From Gracilaria domingensis (Eukaryota; Rhodophyta; Florideophyceae; Gracilariales; Gracilariaceae), in the NCBI GenBank assembly GCA_022539475.1, contig VCMS01000036.1:1-64000 (forward strand): a DNA stretch of 64,000 nucleotides. Reading direction: 5' to 3'. The notes beneath the pieces were generated by a model, which saw only the letters and a program-made list of their open reading frames with translations, did no database searches and was not told the origin of the DNA. Positions 53,367-63,276 of this stretch are shown here, in pieces. Each line of letters opens with the position of its first letter. Position 1 is the first letter of the stretch. A program made the translations under genes and the position numbers.

Positions 53367-53951
53367 CCCAATAAGTATTCGACTCCTTTTCCTGAACTTC
53401 TTCTGCCACTATCATTCTCCAATGAACGTTATCTACATTGGAGGGAATCGCAACCCTCTCAATCTGTGTAGGGCTCTAATAGAGCTTTACACATAAAATA
53501 TAACGAATGGTCTCGAAACGAGCGAGCTTTTCGTTCTCAGAAAAATCATCATAAGCTCGCGACGCCAACGAAAGGTTGCTGGCAGTTGCTGTCTGAACGA
53601 TGACGACTCCAAACGAAGGTTCCAGCTCTACCAAACCAGCTCCGAGCACAATATTGCAAAAGCAGGCACCTTTTTCACTTGAAGAAAGAAGAGTCCATTT
53701 CTTCATTTCTCCTGCAGCACTCATTGTAATTTGAAACTCGTTTATCACGTAGTACCAAATATCTTGAAGTTCGCCAAATTCTCTAGGGGTGGTGCGTCCA
53801 ATGGTAAGCTGAGTATTGTCCTGTATCTTACGCAGAAATGAATCAGAATTCGTTTGACAGCACCCTCTTCTGCAGCGGTTAGTTCTCGGTCCATGACGTC
53901 ATGTTCGCTTTGTTCGTCATCGTGTTTTCGAGGGTCCAAGATCCCAAACAC
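53367..53951 (-). pseudogene. MULE protein: N-terminal half of C48/Ulp1-like protease
   Basis: The minus strand at 53460-53367 has AIPSNVDNVHWRMIVAEEV (catalytic His) and NTYWGDSLG (catalytic Asp), in the order and spacing of C48 peptidases. Upstream frames 53748-53476 and 53951-53745 carry the N-terminal region (ELTAAEEGAVKRILIHFCVR). An in-frame TAG at 53476-53478 stands where Gln would fit. C48 proteases cleave SUMO or related tags. In transposons the role is unproven. Confidence 0.65.
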
Positions 53952-54164
53952 GAAATTATCCAGTCAATCGTCTGGTGCATAGCGGACATTGAGATCATGA
54001 ATATCCAGAATTGATAACATATCGGTTGGCTCCGATATCCCAATACGCCGGAGATCGGCGCAGGAAGATGGGGTCGAAAACTGGGGAAACTGTGTCTCAG
54101 TGAGTCAGGGAAAAGAGCGTGCTTTCTCAAATGAGCTTAGAAGGGCTGAGAGGGACTAAAATAG
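53952..54164. other. Junction between MULE and Harbinger copy 2
   Basis: Contains a minus frame 54130-53879 (QTIDWIISCLGSWTLENTMT) of no known family. One end of the Mutator-like element should lie here, but its long terminal repeat was not found. Confidence 0.35.
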
Positions 54165-54290
54165 GAGCTGCAATGCTTGGTCACACTGAACGGGGCCGTA
54201 GACCAATGGGGCTACGGGAAAGAGAAGCTCTTAGACTTGGCTTTAATCAATTGGTTGGGAACCTCCGCACGGCATGACCAGCGTGAGGGA
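54165..54290 (+). repeat. Repeat shared by both Harbinger elements, copy 2
   Basis: Inverted homologue of 41638-41765. The plus frame starting at 54177 reads WGYGKEKLLDLALINWLGTS followed by ARHDQR. In this copy the frame continues past DQR for about 75 codons, whereas copy 1 stops there. Confidence 0.8.
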
Positions 54291-54555
54291 GGTTCTTGGG
54301 CTATTCGCTACATAGAAGTAGAGATTCTAGCTGTATTTGTTGACATACGTAACAGTGCGTCGATTGTCAGCATCCCGTTAGTTAGGGGGTTTCTGCACTT
54401 GTACGGTTCACGACGCGTCTTGTCCAATTTCCCAAAACCCAGACCAGGTTTCGTCCTAATATTACAGAGCACAATTGTCTGCATCATGTCTATTATCATG
54501 GCAAAGTTGGGTACGCTCCTGAAGCTTACCCACGCTGTGGGCCATTGAAGATTTC

Positions 54556-55709
54556 ATGTTGATGGATTCACGGGGTCGCGAAGCAGTCATGGTCAGCATG
54601 CTGCACGCACTTGAATGCAATGATGATGCAAAAGAGGCCGCTGCAGTTGCCTTAGCAATTGAGGGTGCGGCGAACGCGCTTGCGATCACGACAGGGCATC
54701 AGCGTGGTTTTGCGGCTGGAAGCACATGGCTATACACCCGAAATGATCCGGATTGGAATTTTCACTTCCCGTTGCAGCCTTGCTTGTCGCTACTCGCCCT
54801 TGGAAGGCAAATTTTGCGTTTCTTGATCTGCATTTGAGCATGTGCTGAGAGGGTTACACGACCCAGTCCGGAAGCAATCGACGAACTTTAGAGAGCGTCT
54901 AAAACCCGAGCTATCTCTGGCTGCATTTCTCATGTATATTGGCGGGGCAAGTTGCGAGGCAGTGGCAGCAAAGCTTCGCGTTGGAAGAAGCTCAGTGGAC
55001 AGAGATGTCAAGATTCTCAGCAGAAAAATTTGTGGCGAGTTTAGTGAGGCTATATGATTGCCGCAGGAGGAACAGGGTATTGCGTGTGTCATGGATGGAA
55101 TTTGAAAGCTACGCAGCCTATCGTACTATTTCGGCGCTATCGACGGTACACATATACTGTACCGGATGTGACCGTAATCGCAGTACTACGAATATCGATG
55201 CTAAAAGGGATATCACAGCATTGTTCTTTTGCTGTCGCTGACGATGAGAGATGGTTTCTTTATGTTGATGCTGAACGCCCGGGAGTTTATAGAGACTCCA
55301 CAAGTTATAGTAACTCCACACTGAGAAAGATGATCGACTAAAATCAATGGCTTGGAATATTCCAGACCTATGCATTGCAGAGATAAGAGTAAGACCATAC
55401 TTGATGGGTGATCGTCAGTTTTGGTTGGATGTAAATATGACGAAGATAAGTAGCAAAGAAGAAATGGTGGCTGGTCCCGTGCTCAAAACATGGGATATTA
55501 TAGCCTCGCACCAGGGAAAGCCTATTGAAAGCTCCTTCTGCATACTGAAGCACCAATTTTTAGTGATCAATAACGGTACCAGACTGCATCACGAGGAAGA
55601 AATTGTGTTCTTCGGTACTGCGAGCATAACTATGCACAATATGTGTATGTATAAGAATGAAGAACGAGATTTATTTCTTCCACAGGATGGAGAAGAGTCT
55701 GAACACTAA
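54556..55709 (+). pseudogene. PIF/Harbinger-like transposase remnant (copy 2)
   Basis: The N-terminal frame (54556-54837) is Ala-rich. 54842-55057 has LSLAAFLMYIGGASCEAVAA followed by LRVGRSSVDRDVKI, an HTH typical of Harbinger transposases. The first Asp is in YFGAIDGTHI near 55145, in a different frame. 55347-55709 has VRPYLMGDRQFWLDVNMTKI (second Asp) and KPIESSFCILKHQFLVINNG (Glu), then SITMHNMCMY. At least three frame breaks. It is only distantly similar to the copy at 43.1-44.0 kb, though they share the 120-bp repeat. Confidence 0.7.
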
Positions 55710-56144
55710 GAAATAAGTATCAAAACCTCTCGCGGTAGTCAGCAAAGAGACGCCGGGCTACCTTTCAAAAAAAGGTAATTCTGGAAACAGGTTAATTCTG
55801 GACACAATTTTTGTTCTTTAAATAACTTTTGTCAGACTTCTTTACCCTCTAATCAGTTGCCGTAAGAAAGATCTTTTTCCAAGACGAAGAGATCGATGCT
55901 CAGAAGGGCCCTATATACAAGCCCAGTCGGCAGTAACGCGCCGATTTTCTCGCTCTTCATCAATACAATGAATACGTCATCCACAAGTCTGTAGTATAGT
56001 GAGGTCAGCGCTGTGGTATCGTTGACTGGATCGGTATGGCAAGTAAGAAGGGGTGTGTGAGAGGCTGGCAGGACACTTGTGTGAAGATGGGACGCCGTGC
56101 GGACATGTACGATAGGAACTACACGTAGCGTAGTTGTAGATAGA
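55710..56144. other. Probable 5' LTR or leader of gypsy element 3
   Basis: No open frame of note. It precedes the candidate primer-binding site at 56145. No matching 3' copy was found after 62.09 kb, so an LTR cannot be proven here. Confidence 0.3.
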
Positions 56145-56160
56145 TGGCACCCGCTCCACC
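56145..56160 (+). promoter_or_regulatory. Candidate primer-binding site of gypsy element 3
   Basis: tggcacccgctccacc begins with TGG, as sequences complementary to tRNA 3' ends do, and lies upstream of the gag region. No tRNA match was tested. Confidence 0.25.
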
Positions 56161-56629
56161 TCTGGATATTTTCGCCACGTGGACAGGGTGCTGATTCGGA
56201 CTGTACGCGGTGAGTTGCGGCATCGAGGTTCTACTTATGCAACTCCGCTCCTCTCGTACACCCAACTAGTAAAGGGTAAGCACCACCGTCCCAAACTACT
56301 AGTTCGCTAAAGCAGACCTGCGATAATATACTGTGCGGGACAATTACTAGGTTTACAAGCCGTTCGGACTCAACGAGCGTATTTCGATCGCTCCTGACGC
56401 TACCAACCACCCAGTCTTCCTACGACCGCCGGGTGCTGGCGTGCGTTTCCTCTCGTTACACTTATACCCGACCGGATCACGGGACTATACGCCCTGCTTT
56501 CCAACTTACTCGGATAGCGCCTCTAGGACTCTTTCGCCTGACAGCGCTATCTCAAATTGGTCTCCCGACCTAGAAATGGGATTTGTGTGTTCCGTACGGA
56601 GTACCAACAGATCTGACGAGATATCTCGT

Positions 56630-58693
56630 GATGAATACAAGTGACGCAACTGTAGAACCGATCATAAGGGCTGATGTCGAAAAAGAACTGGCTCAGTCCG
56701 TCGAGCCTCCAGCGCAGACCGCTTCGGATATCGCTTCGGTTGGCCGCCGAAGTGCCCATGGGACTGCATCTGCCCCCAACGTCGGCCTGTAGAACCTCGA
56801 GGTACTCTTGCGCAAGTTCTAGTGGACCTCCAGGGCCCCCGCCGCTTCTTCCGACCAAAATAATGAAGCTCCAGTCAGTCTGGAGGGAGCGGAGTCGCTT
56901 CCGCATCTCTCTGCTCCGACCGGACAGAACGCCTTTGAACGTACGCCGAAGACTCTCCCAGAATTGTGGAAACAGCTTGAGACTTACTGGCATTACAAGC
57001 TGAAGAATGAGATTGAAGCTCGTGTTAACGTTCGGGTTGAGCGTTATCTTCATGAACGCCTTCCGGAGTTGTTGACCGAAGTAATCACCCCGACAGTCCG
57101 TGAGAATGACGAGGCGATTATACAACAGTTGATACCGATCGGATAGGATGAAAGTGAACAGGAAGGCTGACCGGCAGTTTACACAGCAACGGCAAAGTTT
57201 CCACCCATTTTCAGGTCTCTACTTGGCCGACCGGACTTAGCCGCTGGCTACTACCCGCCGAGCGGAACAATGAGCCGCACCCAGAACGCGGCCAGCGGAG
57301 TGCCCCCATCGCTCCTGTCCTCCGGGTGATTCCTCATCGAGATGACCCGAACGAAGATTGAGACGACTCTTCTGAAGACGAGAGAAGAGGCCGCCGCAAG
57401 AACGGCGGTAGTGCTGATGATTTTTCCGGTTCATATCGCCGACACGCTCGAAAGAACCGACGTCGTCGTAGACAGAAACGACGCTCTTTTGATTCGGATA
57501 CTAATTCTGACCGCTCGGATAGTTCTGACGCCATTTCCAGAACTGACAGTGACGAGAACTCAGAATTTTCTGATCGCAAACGCCGCTCCGATCGTCATCG
57601 TTCCCGTTCGAAAGAGGCAGCGCCCAGGCGCACCAGACCGTTGAACGAACTGTTCAACAAGGTAGTGGAGTACCGTACGTATCGGTTAGACAACCGCATT
57701 CACCGGTATAGTACGAGGGTAGCGCGCAAGGTTGGGCGCTACCAGGAGAAGTTGAATGTCCAGAAGAAGGGACATTTCTTCTCCGGCGCGGATTCTATAT
57801 CAATCCTGAACTTGCTGCAACTGTTCAAGACCGCTTGCAACCACAACGAACTGTCCGAGGGAGCCGCACGTTGGTGCTTTCAATTCTACCTGACCGGACC
57901 GGCTCATGCAGTGATCTAGTCCAGGCTCCTGGTAGAAACGGGTGCCGTTGATGTACGTCGGTGTGAAATGCTCCGTACGTACTCGGAGGTTTTCAAATTT
58001 TTGTTGACTACGTACGCTACGGATGAAGTCATTGCTGACGCCTATGGGGGTTTAACCCTCTACCACCAGTCTTCTGGGATGTCCGAGACGGAATTCTCTC
58101 AGAAATTGTGGACGAACTCCCTCCTCTGCTTCAAGGTCTTCTCCGACCGGAGATTGAAGTCCCTCTTTGTGGAGGGGTTACTGCCTTCAATACGGGCGAA
58201 AGTGCGTAAGCACCTCACGACGCATCCGTCTATAGGCTACGATGCGCCTGCGAGGTACGCCGAGTCATATGGCAACACGAACCGTTCGGCGAAACGTCAA
58301 TCCGTTCGGGTTGATGCGCCAACGCTGGGTCCGTCTGGAACTAAGTCAGTAACAAACCGCTCCACGGGAAGGAAGATCTTGAGCTTGCAAAGCACCGAAA
58401 CGGAATCTTTCGCCACCGACTCGGACGATGGCGAAGCAGTACTGGCATTCGGGCAACGTAGCTTCACTCCGTCGGTGCCGACGACGCCTTCGTCACCTTC
58501 TAATTATTCCCGGTCGGACTCTTATCGCACGGCGACTGCCATTACGCCTCAAAGGGCTGCGCACCCAGCGCAGTCTCAAGGACGGCTGATGGATCGCCCA
58601 TGTCGGATCTGCCTTTCCAGGGAACCGGATCATTGCAAGATGATCCCGCCCGGTGTTCGAGAAGCTCTTCTTGCCGCACGGGAGAAGAACTAA
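56630..58693 (+). pseudogene. Ty3/gypsy Gag region (element 3)
   Basis: Coding in several frames. 56674-57146 covers the N-terminus (LPELWKQLETYWHYKLKNEI, ERYLHERLPELLTEVITPTV). A Ser/Arg-rich stretch in another frame (57330-57640) follows. The capsid-like part is at 57641-57919 (FFSGADSISILNLLQLFKTA, CFQFYLTGPAHAVI), then TAG 57917-57919, then 57968-58693. The last part has YATDEVIADAYGGLTLYHQS and a zinc-knuckle-like PCRICLSREPDHCKMIPPGV. Gag proteins form virus-like particles in the cytoplasm. The TAG replaces a probable Gln. Confidence 0.7.
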
Positions 58694-58965
58694 CATCTCC
58701 GCCGAGAGGAAGAATACTACAACCGTGACGGCTCCGCTCGGATTTCCAGTGGTGTACGTTCGGTCACGCCTGTCCGCGCTCCTCCTGTGGGACGCTCTGT
58801 TGCTCCCCAACCGGTCATGGCTGTCGAGGAGAACGCAGCAGTGGAGCAGGAAAACGGAACGGAGGACCCGTAGAGGCGCACCGTCCTCCAGAGCCGAAGC
58901 TCCTCACAAAAGTAGACTGTACGGATCCTGCCTCCGATCCGGACAAACAGTCGCTTTTACACGCT

Positions 58966-59985
58966 TTGGATGAGTATGAGTCGGCCATGCCAGTTATGTT
59001 GATGAGCAGCGTCTACTATAAAGTGAATTTCTCCGTCGGCTTTTCCCGATCGGTAATGTATCCGCTTACGGGCGTTCTTGACACTGGCGCCGGCCCAAAT
59101 CTTATCCATGACCGGCACCTCCCACCGCACTGGAAGACGCATCTACAACCACGAAAGGTCCAGAACATTACGGATGCTTTCCGTAATCGGATGGAAATTC
59201 TCGGTGTTGTACCTTTTTCGGTATGACTCGGAGCTCTGCACGTACGGGTACCGTTCTTGGTAGCCAGCAACCTTGCGGTCAGCTGCCTTCTCGGTACCTC
59301 GTTTATCGACAGATATGTTTTGGCGATTCTACCTCCAAAACGGAATGTCCTGCTACGGCACTCACCCTCCGTGTCTATTCAATCCGCATTTGGGCGAAGT
59401 CCGACTCTGCCCGGGTACCCTCAGAACCCTACTCCAACTACCGATCGGTCAACGTATTCCAACAAGATTCGTGTTGCCCGACCGATAACGATATCACCCA
59501 TGTCGGAATATTACGTTCTCGTAACCTCTAAGGCCACAGGTCTCATATTTACTCAAAGACATCCCTGCACGGCACACAAAGAAGAGCTCAGTCTCCTTGC
59601 TAACGGTGTAATGGAACTCCGACCGGATATTCCCTTCTATGTTCAGGTGGGGCATTTTTCCGACCGCTCGGTACGCCTACACAAAGGAAGCGTCGTGGGA
59701 CTTGGCCTTCCATCTCCAATTGCTCTGATATCTCCGCAATTTTCGCCTCGGAGCGACCAAACTAGGGAGGGGGGGCTCAACTCCGAGTCTCTTTCCGATA
59801 CGGACTTGAGTGTCCTAGCCGGACAGGAACCATTGACGGGCATGGAAGAGGATTGGATCTCAAAGGTACAGTTGTCTTCTGAGTTCCGATCTCAACGGAA
59901 TAAGGTTATTGAGCTGCTCAGACCATTTCAAGATATGTGGGACGGCCACTTGGGTCGTATTGCAGCCGCGAAGCACCGGATCTAA
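58966..59985 (+). pseudogene. Ty3/gypsy protease and inter-domain region (element 3)
   Basis: 58966-59226 has an aspartic-protease signature, YPLTGVLDTGAGPNLIHDRH, with the standard DTG near 59078, unlike the DQG of the intact element. Frame shifts lead to 59257-59985, with NLAVSCLLGTSFIDRY (the GTSFID block near the end of retropepsins), then a linker and QRNKVIELLRPFQDMWDGHL ahead of RT. It ends at TAA 59983-59985, in a position where Gln fits. Confidence 0.7.
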
Positions 59986-60900
59986 TTGGAACCTGGTACG
60001 AAACCTATCTATCCGATGCCATACCGAGCGGGCCCTGCGAGTGGCGGACGTGAACGCAAGGATGTCAGCAAGCAGCTAAAGATGGGTGTAATTGAGCCCT
60101 GATCGACCGAGTGGGCGAGCCCGGTTGTGTTCCCTCAAAAGAAGGACGGCAGCCTCCGCTTCTATGTGGATTACCGTTGTCGCAGTTACCGTTCGAAATA
60201 CATACCCATTACCGAGAATGGATGGTTGTATCGATTCACTCGGGGAGGCGAAGATATTCTCCACGCTAGATGCCAACAGCGGATATTGGCAGACCGAAGT
60301 GGATGAAGCCGACCGGGAAAAAACAACGTTTACCTCCCGCATGGGACTGTATCGGTATACACGAATGCCGTTTGGGTTGAAGAACGCACCAGCGACTTTC
60401 CAGAGAGCGCTAGATATCATACTGTCTCGCGTGAAATGGCAGTATCCGTTAGTTTATCTTGACGACGTCATCATCTACTCCCGCACGGTTGCTGAACATT
60501 GCGACCATGTTCGGACAATTCTTTCACTCCTCCGATCGGCCGGTATTACCCTCTGTCTTGAGAAATGCTACTTCTTCAATCGTACTGTAGACTACCTGGG
60601 ACACGTTATCGGCCCGGGCAAGTCACAGGTTTCCACGAAGACCAAGATGCTATACGGATGGCTAAACAGCCCACCAACAAGACAAAACTTCCGTCGTTTC
60701 TGGGACTCTGCCATTTCTTCCGACGTTTCGTGCAGAACTTTGCCCGAATTGCCGCTCCTCTGAACCGCAAGCTCGAAAATGGCCAACCGGTCAACTTCGA
60801 GCCCTTGACTGACACTGAATATGAAGCATTTTAGGAGCTTTGTAATCGGCTGACACGGCCTCCTATCCTGGCTATACCACGCCCCGATATGGCCTATGTT
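59986..60900 (+). pseudogene. Ty3/gypsy reverse transcriptase (element 3)
   Basis: After TGA 60100-60102 and a frame change, the RT fingers region reads WASPVVFPQKKDGSLRF near 60115-60165. The palm is intact in 60092-60763: STLDANSGYWQTEVDEADRE, then RMPFGLKNAPATFQRALDII, then the catalytic YLDD in YPLVYLDDVIIYSRTVAEHC, then YLGHVIGPGK. 60565-60834 continues in another frame to TAG 60832-60834. The active-site residues are present. The surrounding frame is not functional. Confidence 0.85.
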
Positions 60901-61797
60901 CTGGATACCGACGCTTGTGACGAAGTCCGTGAACGGGGCGGAGTACATCTTGGTGATCACCGACCGGTTCAGGAAGCTCTGCAGAGCTATACCGCTACGG
61001 TCTAGCACTACTCTAGTTGTGATCAAAACATTTCTGGAGAACTGGGCCTATCCGTACGGGATCCCTAACTACTTACTGACCGATAACGAACCTCAATTCG
61101 TCGCGAAATTCTTCGAGGAAGTTTGTCGCTCGCTGGGTACGAAACACGTCACCACACCGGCATACCATCCTCAGACGAATGGCGAGGCCGAACGGTTCAA
61201 TCGTACGCTGGTACAGCGCTTGCGACATTACGTTGCCGATCACCAGTCGAACTGGCACGCAACGTACAGCCACTTACGTACGGATAAAATCTACAAGTTC
61301 ACCGAAGCACGAGGACCAAACCACTCGACTTGGCGTTAACCAGTGTTCTGCCAAACGTTGTCCTTGATGAGCCGAGCTCCGCTACGGATCTTGCTACGCC
61401 GACGCAACATACGCCCGCTCAGATGAAGCGTTACACCCTACGCTTTCTGAAGGCTACGTTTCAATCCGCGCGGAACCGTCTGACGAACGTACAACGCCGG
61501 TATAAGGAGGACTTCGACAAATCCGTACGGGCAACTCCACGCTTCACTTCCGGGGAGGACATCTTCCTTGGTCGCCCGAAGACTACTCCGACTGGTGGTG
61601 TTCTCCAGGAACATAACCGCACGTCGCGGAAGCTGTTGCCGAAGAGGATGGGACCCTACAAGGTCGTTTCCGCAACGGAATCTACTGTCACAATCGAAGT
61701 TGAAGGTATACACGATACCGTCAGCATCGACCGCGACAAATGCGCTCCTACTCAGAATCGGTTACAACCAGTGACAACGAGTGGCAGCGCACCATAG
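60896..61797 (+). pseudogene. Ty3/gypsy integrase, joined to RT by a deletion (element 3)
   Basis: RNase H begins (VLDTDACDE near 60900) but stops after about 10 residues. The integrase core then begins near VLVITDRFRKLCRAIPL, so RNase H and the integrase zinc finger are deleted. The second Asp is in LLTDNEPQFVAKFF and the Glu in HPQTNGEAERFNRT. The C-terminal part (61330-61797) has RYTLRFLKATFQSARNRL and a DNA-binding-like GPYKVVSATESTVTIEVEG. No chromodomain is visible. Confidence 0.85.
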
Positions 61798-62079
61798 AAG
61801 CCGACCCGGAAGGCCCTGTTACTGAGGAACTCGTTTCGGAACCTACTCACAATCTAACTGAACCGTCTGCGTCTACTGAAGACCAAGCGGACACAACTGG
61901 AGTCGTAGATAAAATCCTTGCTCATAAGATCACTAGTGATCCTCCACACTAAATGATTTACCGCGCCGGTGGTATAGATACGGTGCTGCGCACGATGATG
62001 GGAACCGGCGGAAAACATCCCGCAGCACTTCTTCGTGCGCTACTGGAAGCGCGTAAGCCGAGCGGAGTCGTCATAATCT

Positions 62080-62090
62080 AGGAGGGGGGA
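62080..62090 (+). promoter_or_regulatory. Candidate polypurine tract of gypsy element 3
   Basis: aggagggggga directly after the end of the pol region, the position expected for the plus-strand primer. The following tcacccccc should be the start of the 3' LTR. Confidence 0.5.
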
Positions 62091-63276
62091 TCACCCCCCA
62101 TTTTTCCTTCAATGACTCCGACCAGTTTCCGAATGGTGCAATGTAGGAACAGTAGTCTACCCTAATTTTCAACTAACAAAAGTAACGCAAAGACTATCCT
62201 AGCTCACGCATGCACTTTGGGACATTCCTGCACGGCATATGAGGGCTCCGAGTTGAAAAGGTCACCGGATGAGGCACCCCACGGACTATCTGTATTGGAT
62301 TCTAAATCGCGGGAGGTCATGCACAAACACGCCTTGCCACTAACGTGTTTTGGAAACCGAATGGCCATGGTTGCGTCCTATCGACGCACTCTGCTGTAGT
62401 CGTGGTTTCCGATTCAGCACCGACCAGCTCACTGTGCCTCACGCTCGGCAGGCACACTTTCCAAACAGACACGCACGGATGGAACCTTCAACACCTTGTG
62501 CGCGCTCACCGAGAATGAACACAAGGTGTAGGGAAGCTGCTCAGAGAGTTACAGTAGCGCAAAAAGTGACTACATCTCCGCTCATGCTCTCGAAACGTTT
62601 GGGGCACAATCGGCTTCAAAATAGTCCCGAAAGATACTTGACAGGTTCAAATACACGAGCTTGAAATGTTATAAGTCTCACAGGTGTCTATGGCAGCGCG
62701 CACAGCGTTGTGCACCGCCAGCAATGTTGCAGAGCGAACAAAGCGGTGGACGAGCGTGCATCGCATATCGCTCTTGGAGCGCATGCATCCGAAACGGCCG
62801 CTACCTGCGAGGCGAATCAAAATTTCCAACGCGGAAATTACCTGCCCGCACTGGTCGAAAAAAGCCGGTTTACTGTTTCGTCCGTAGCTCCGAAACGGGA
62901 GCGTTTCAGGCGCTGAAAATGACGGAATTGAACTCTCCGCACGGCCGAATTACTTGGTGATCTTTTGGTCTGCAGGCGCACCGCGCTACTTGCAATGCTA
63001 TTAACTGAATCGGCTACTCAACGAGGCGCCACGCGCATGCATTCCATACGGTAGTTTTTCTGAATTTTTTGGATTGCGCCGCAGTGCCGGTACATGTGCT
63101 ATCGCGTGTGAGCGGGAACTGCATCCTACAGCGCCGGTAGCGACGAGGAAGTGTGGAGTCGGAAAGCTCAGGAGCACAGTAAGTTACGACGTAGGGAACG
63201 ACAGCTGTTCGGCAAAACGATTACGCTCAGCGCAAGGGGAGCCTATCTTTATTGAGCGAATCATACAGCAAGTCCC
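62091..63276. other. Possible 3' LTR then unassigned sequence
   Basis: The first several hundred bases should be the 3' LTR of gypsy element 3, but no 5' copy could be matched. Frames at 62661-62960 and 62710-62916 overlap and show no motif. Confidence 0.3.

Noticed and set aside
55900-56560. Possible ribosomal RNA-like segment upstream of gypsy element 3
   Set aside because: It has no recognisable conserved rRNA core, and its position fits an LTR or leader region.
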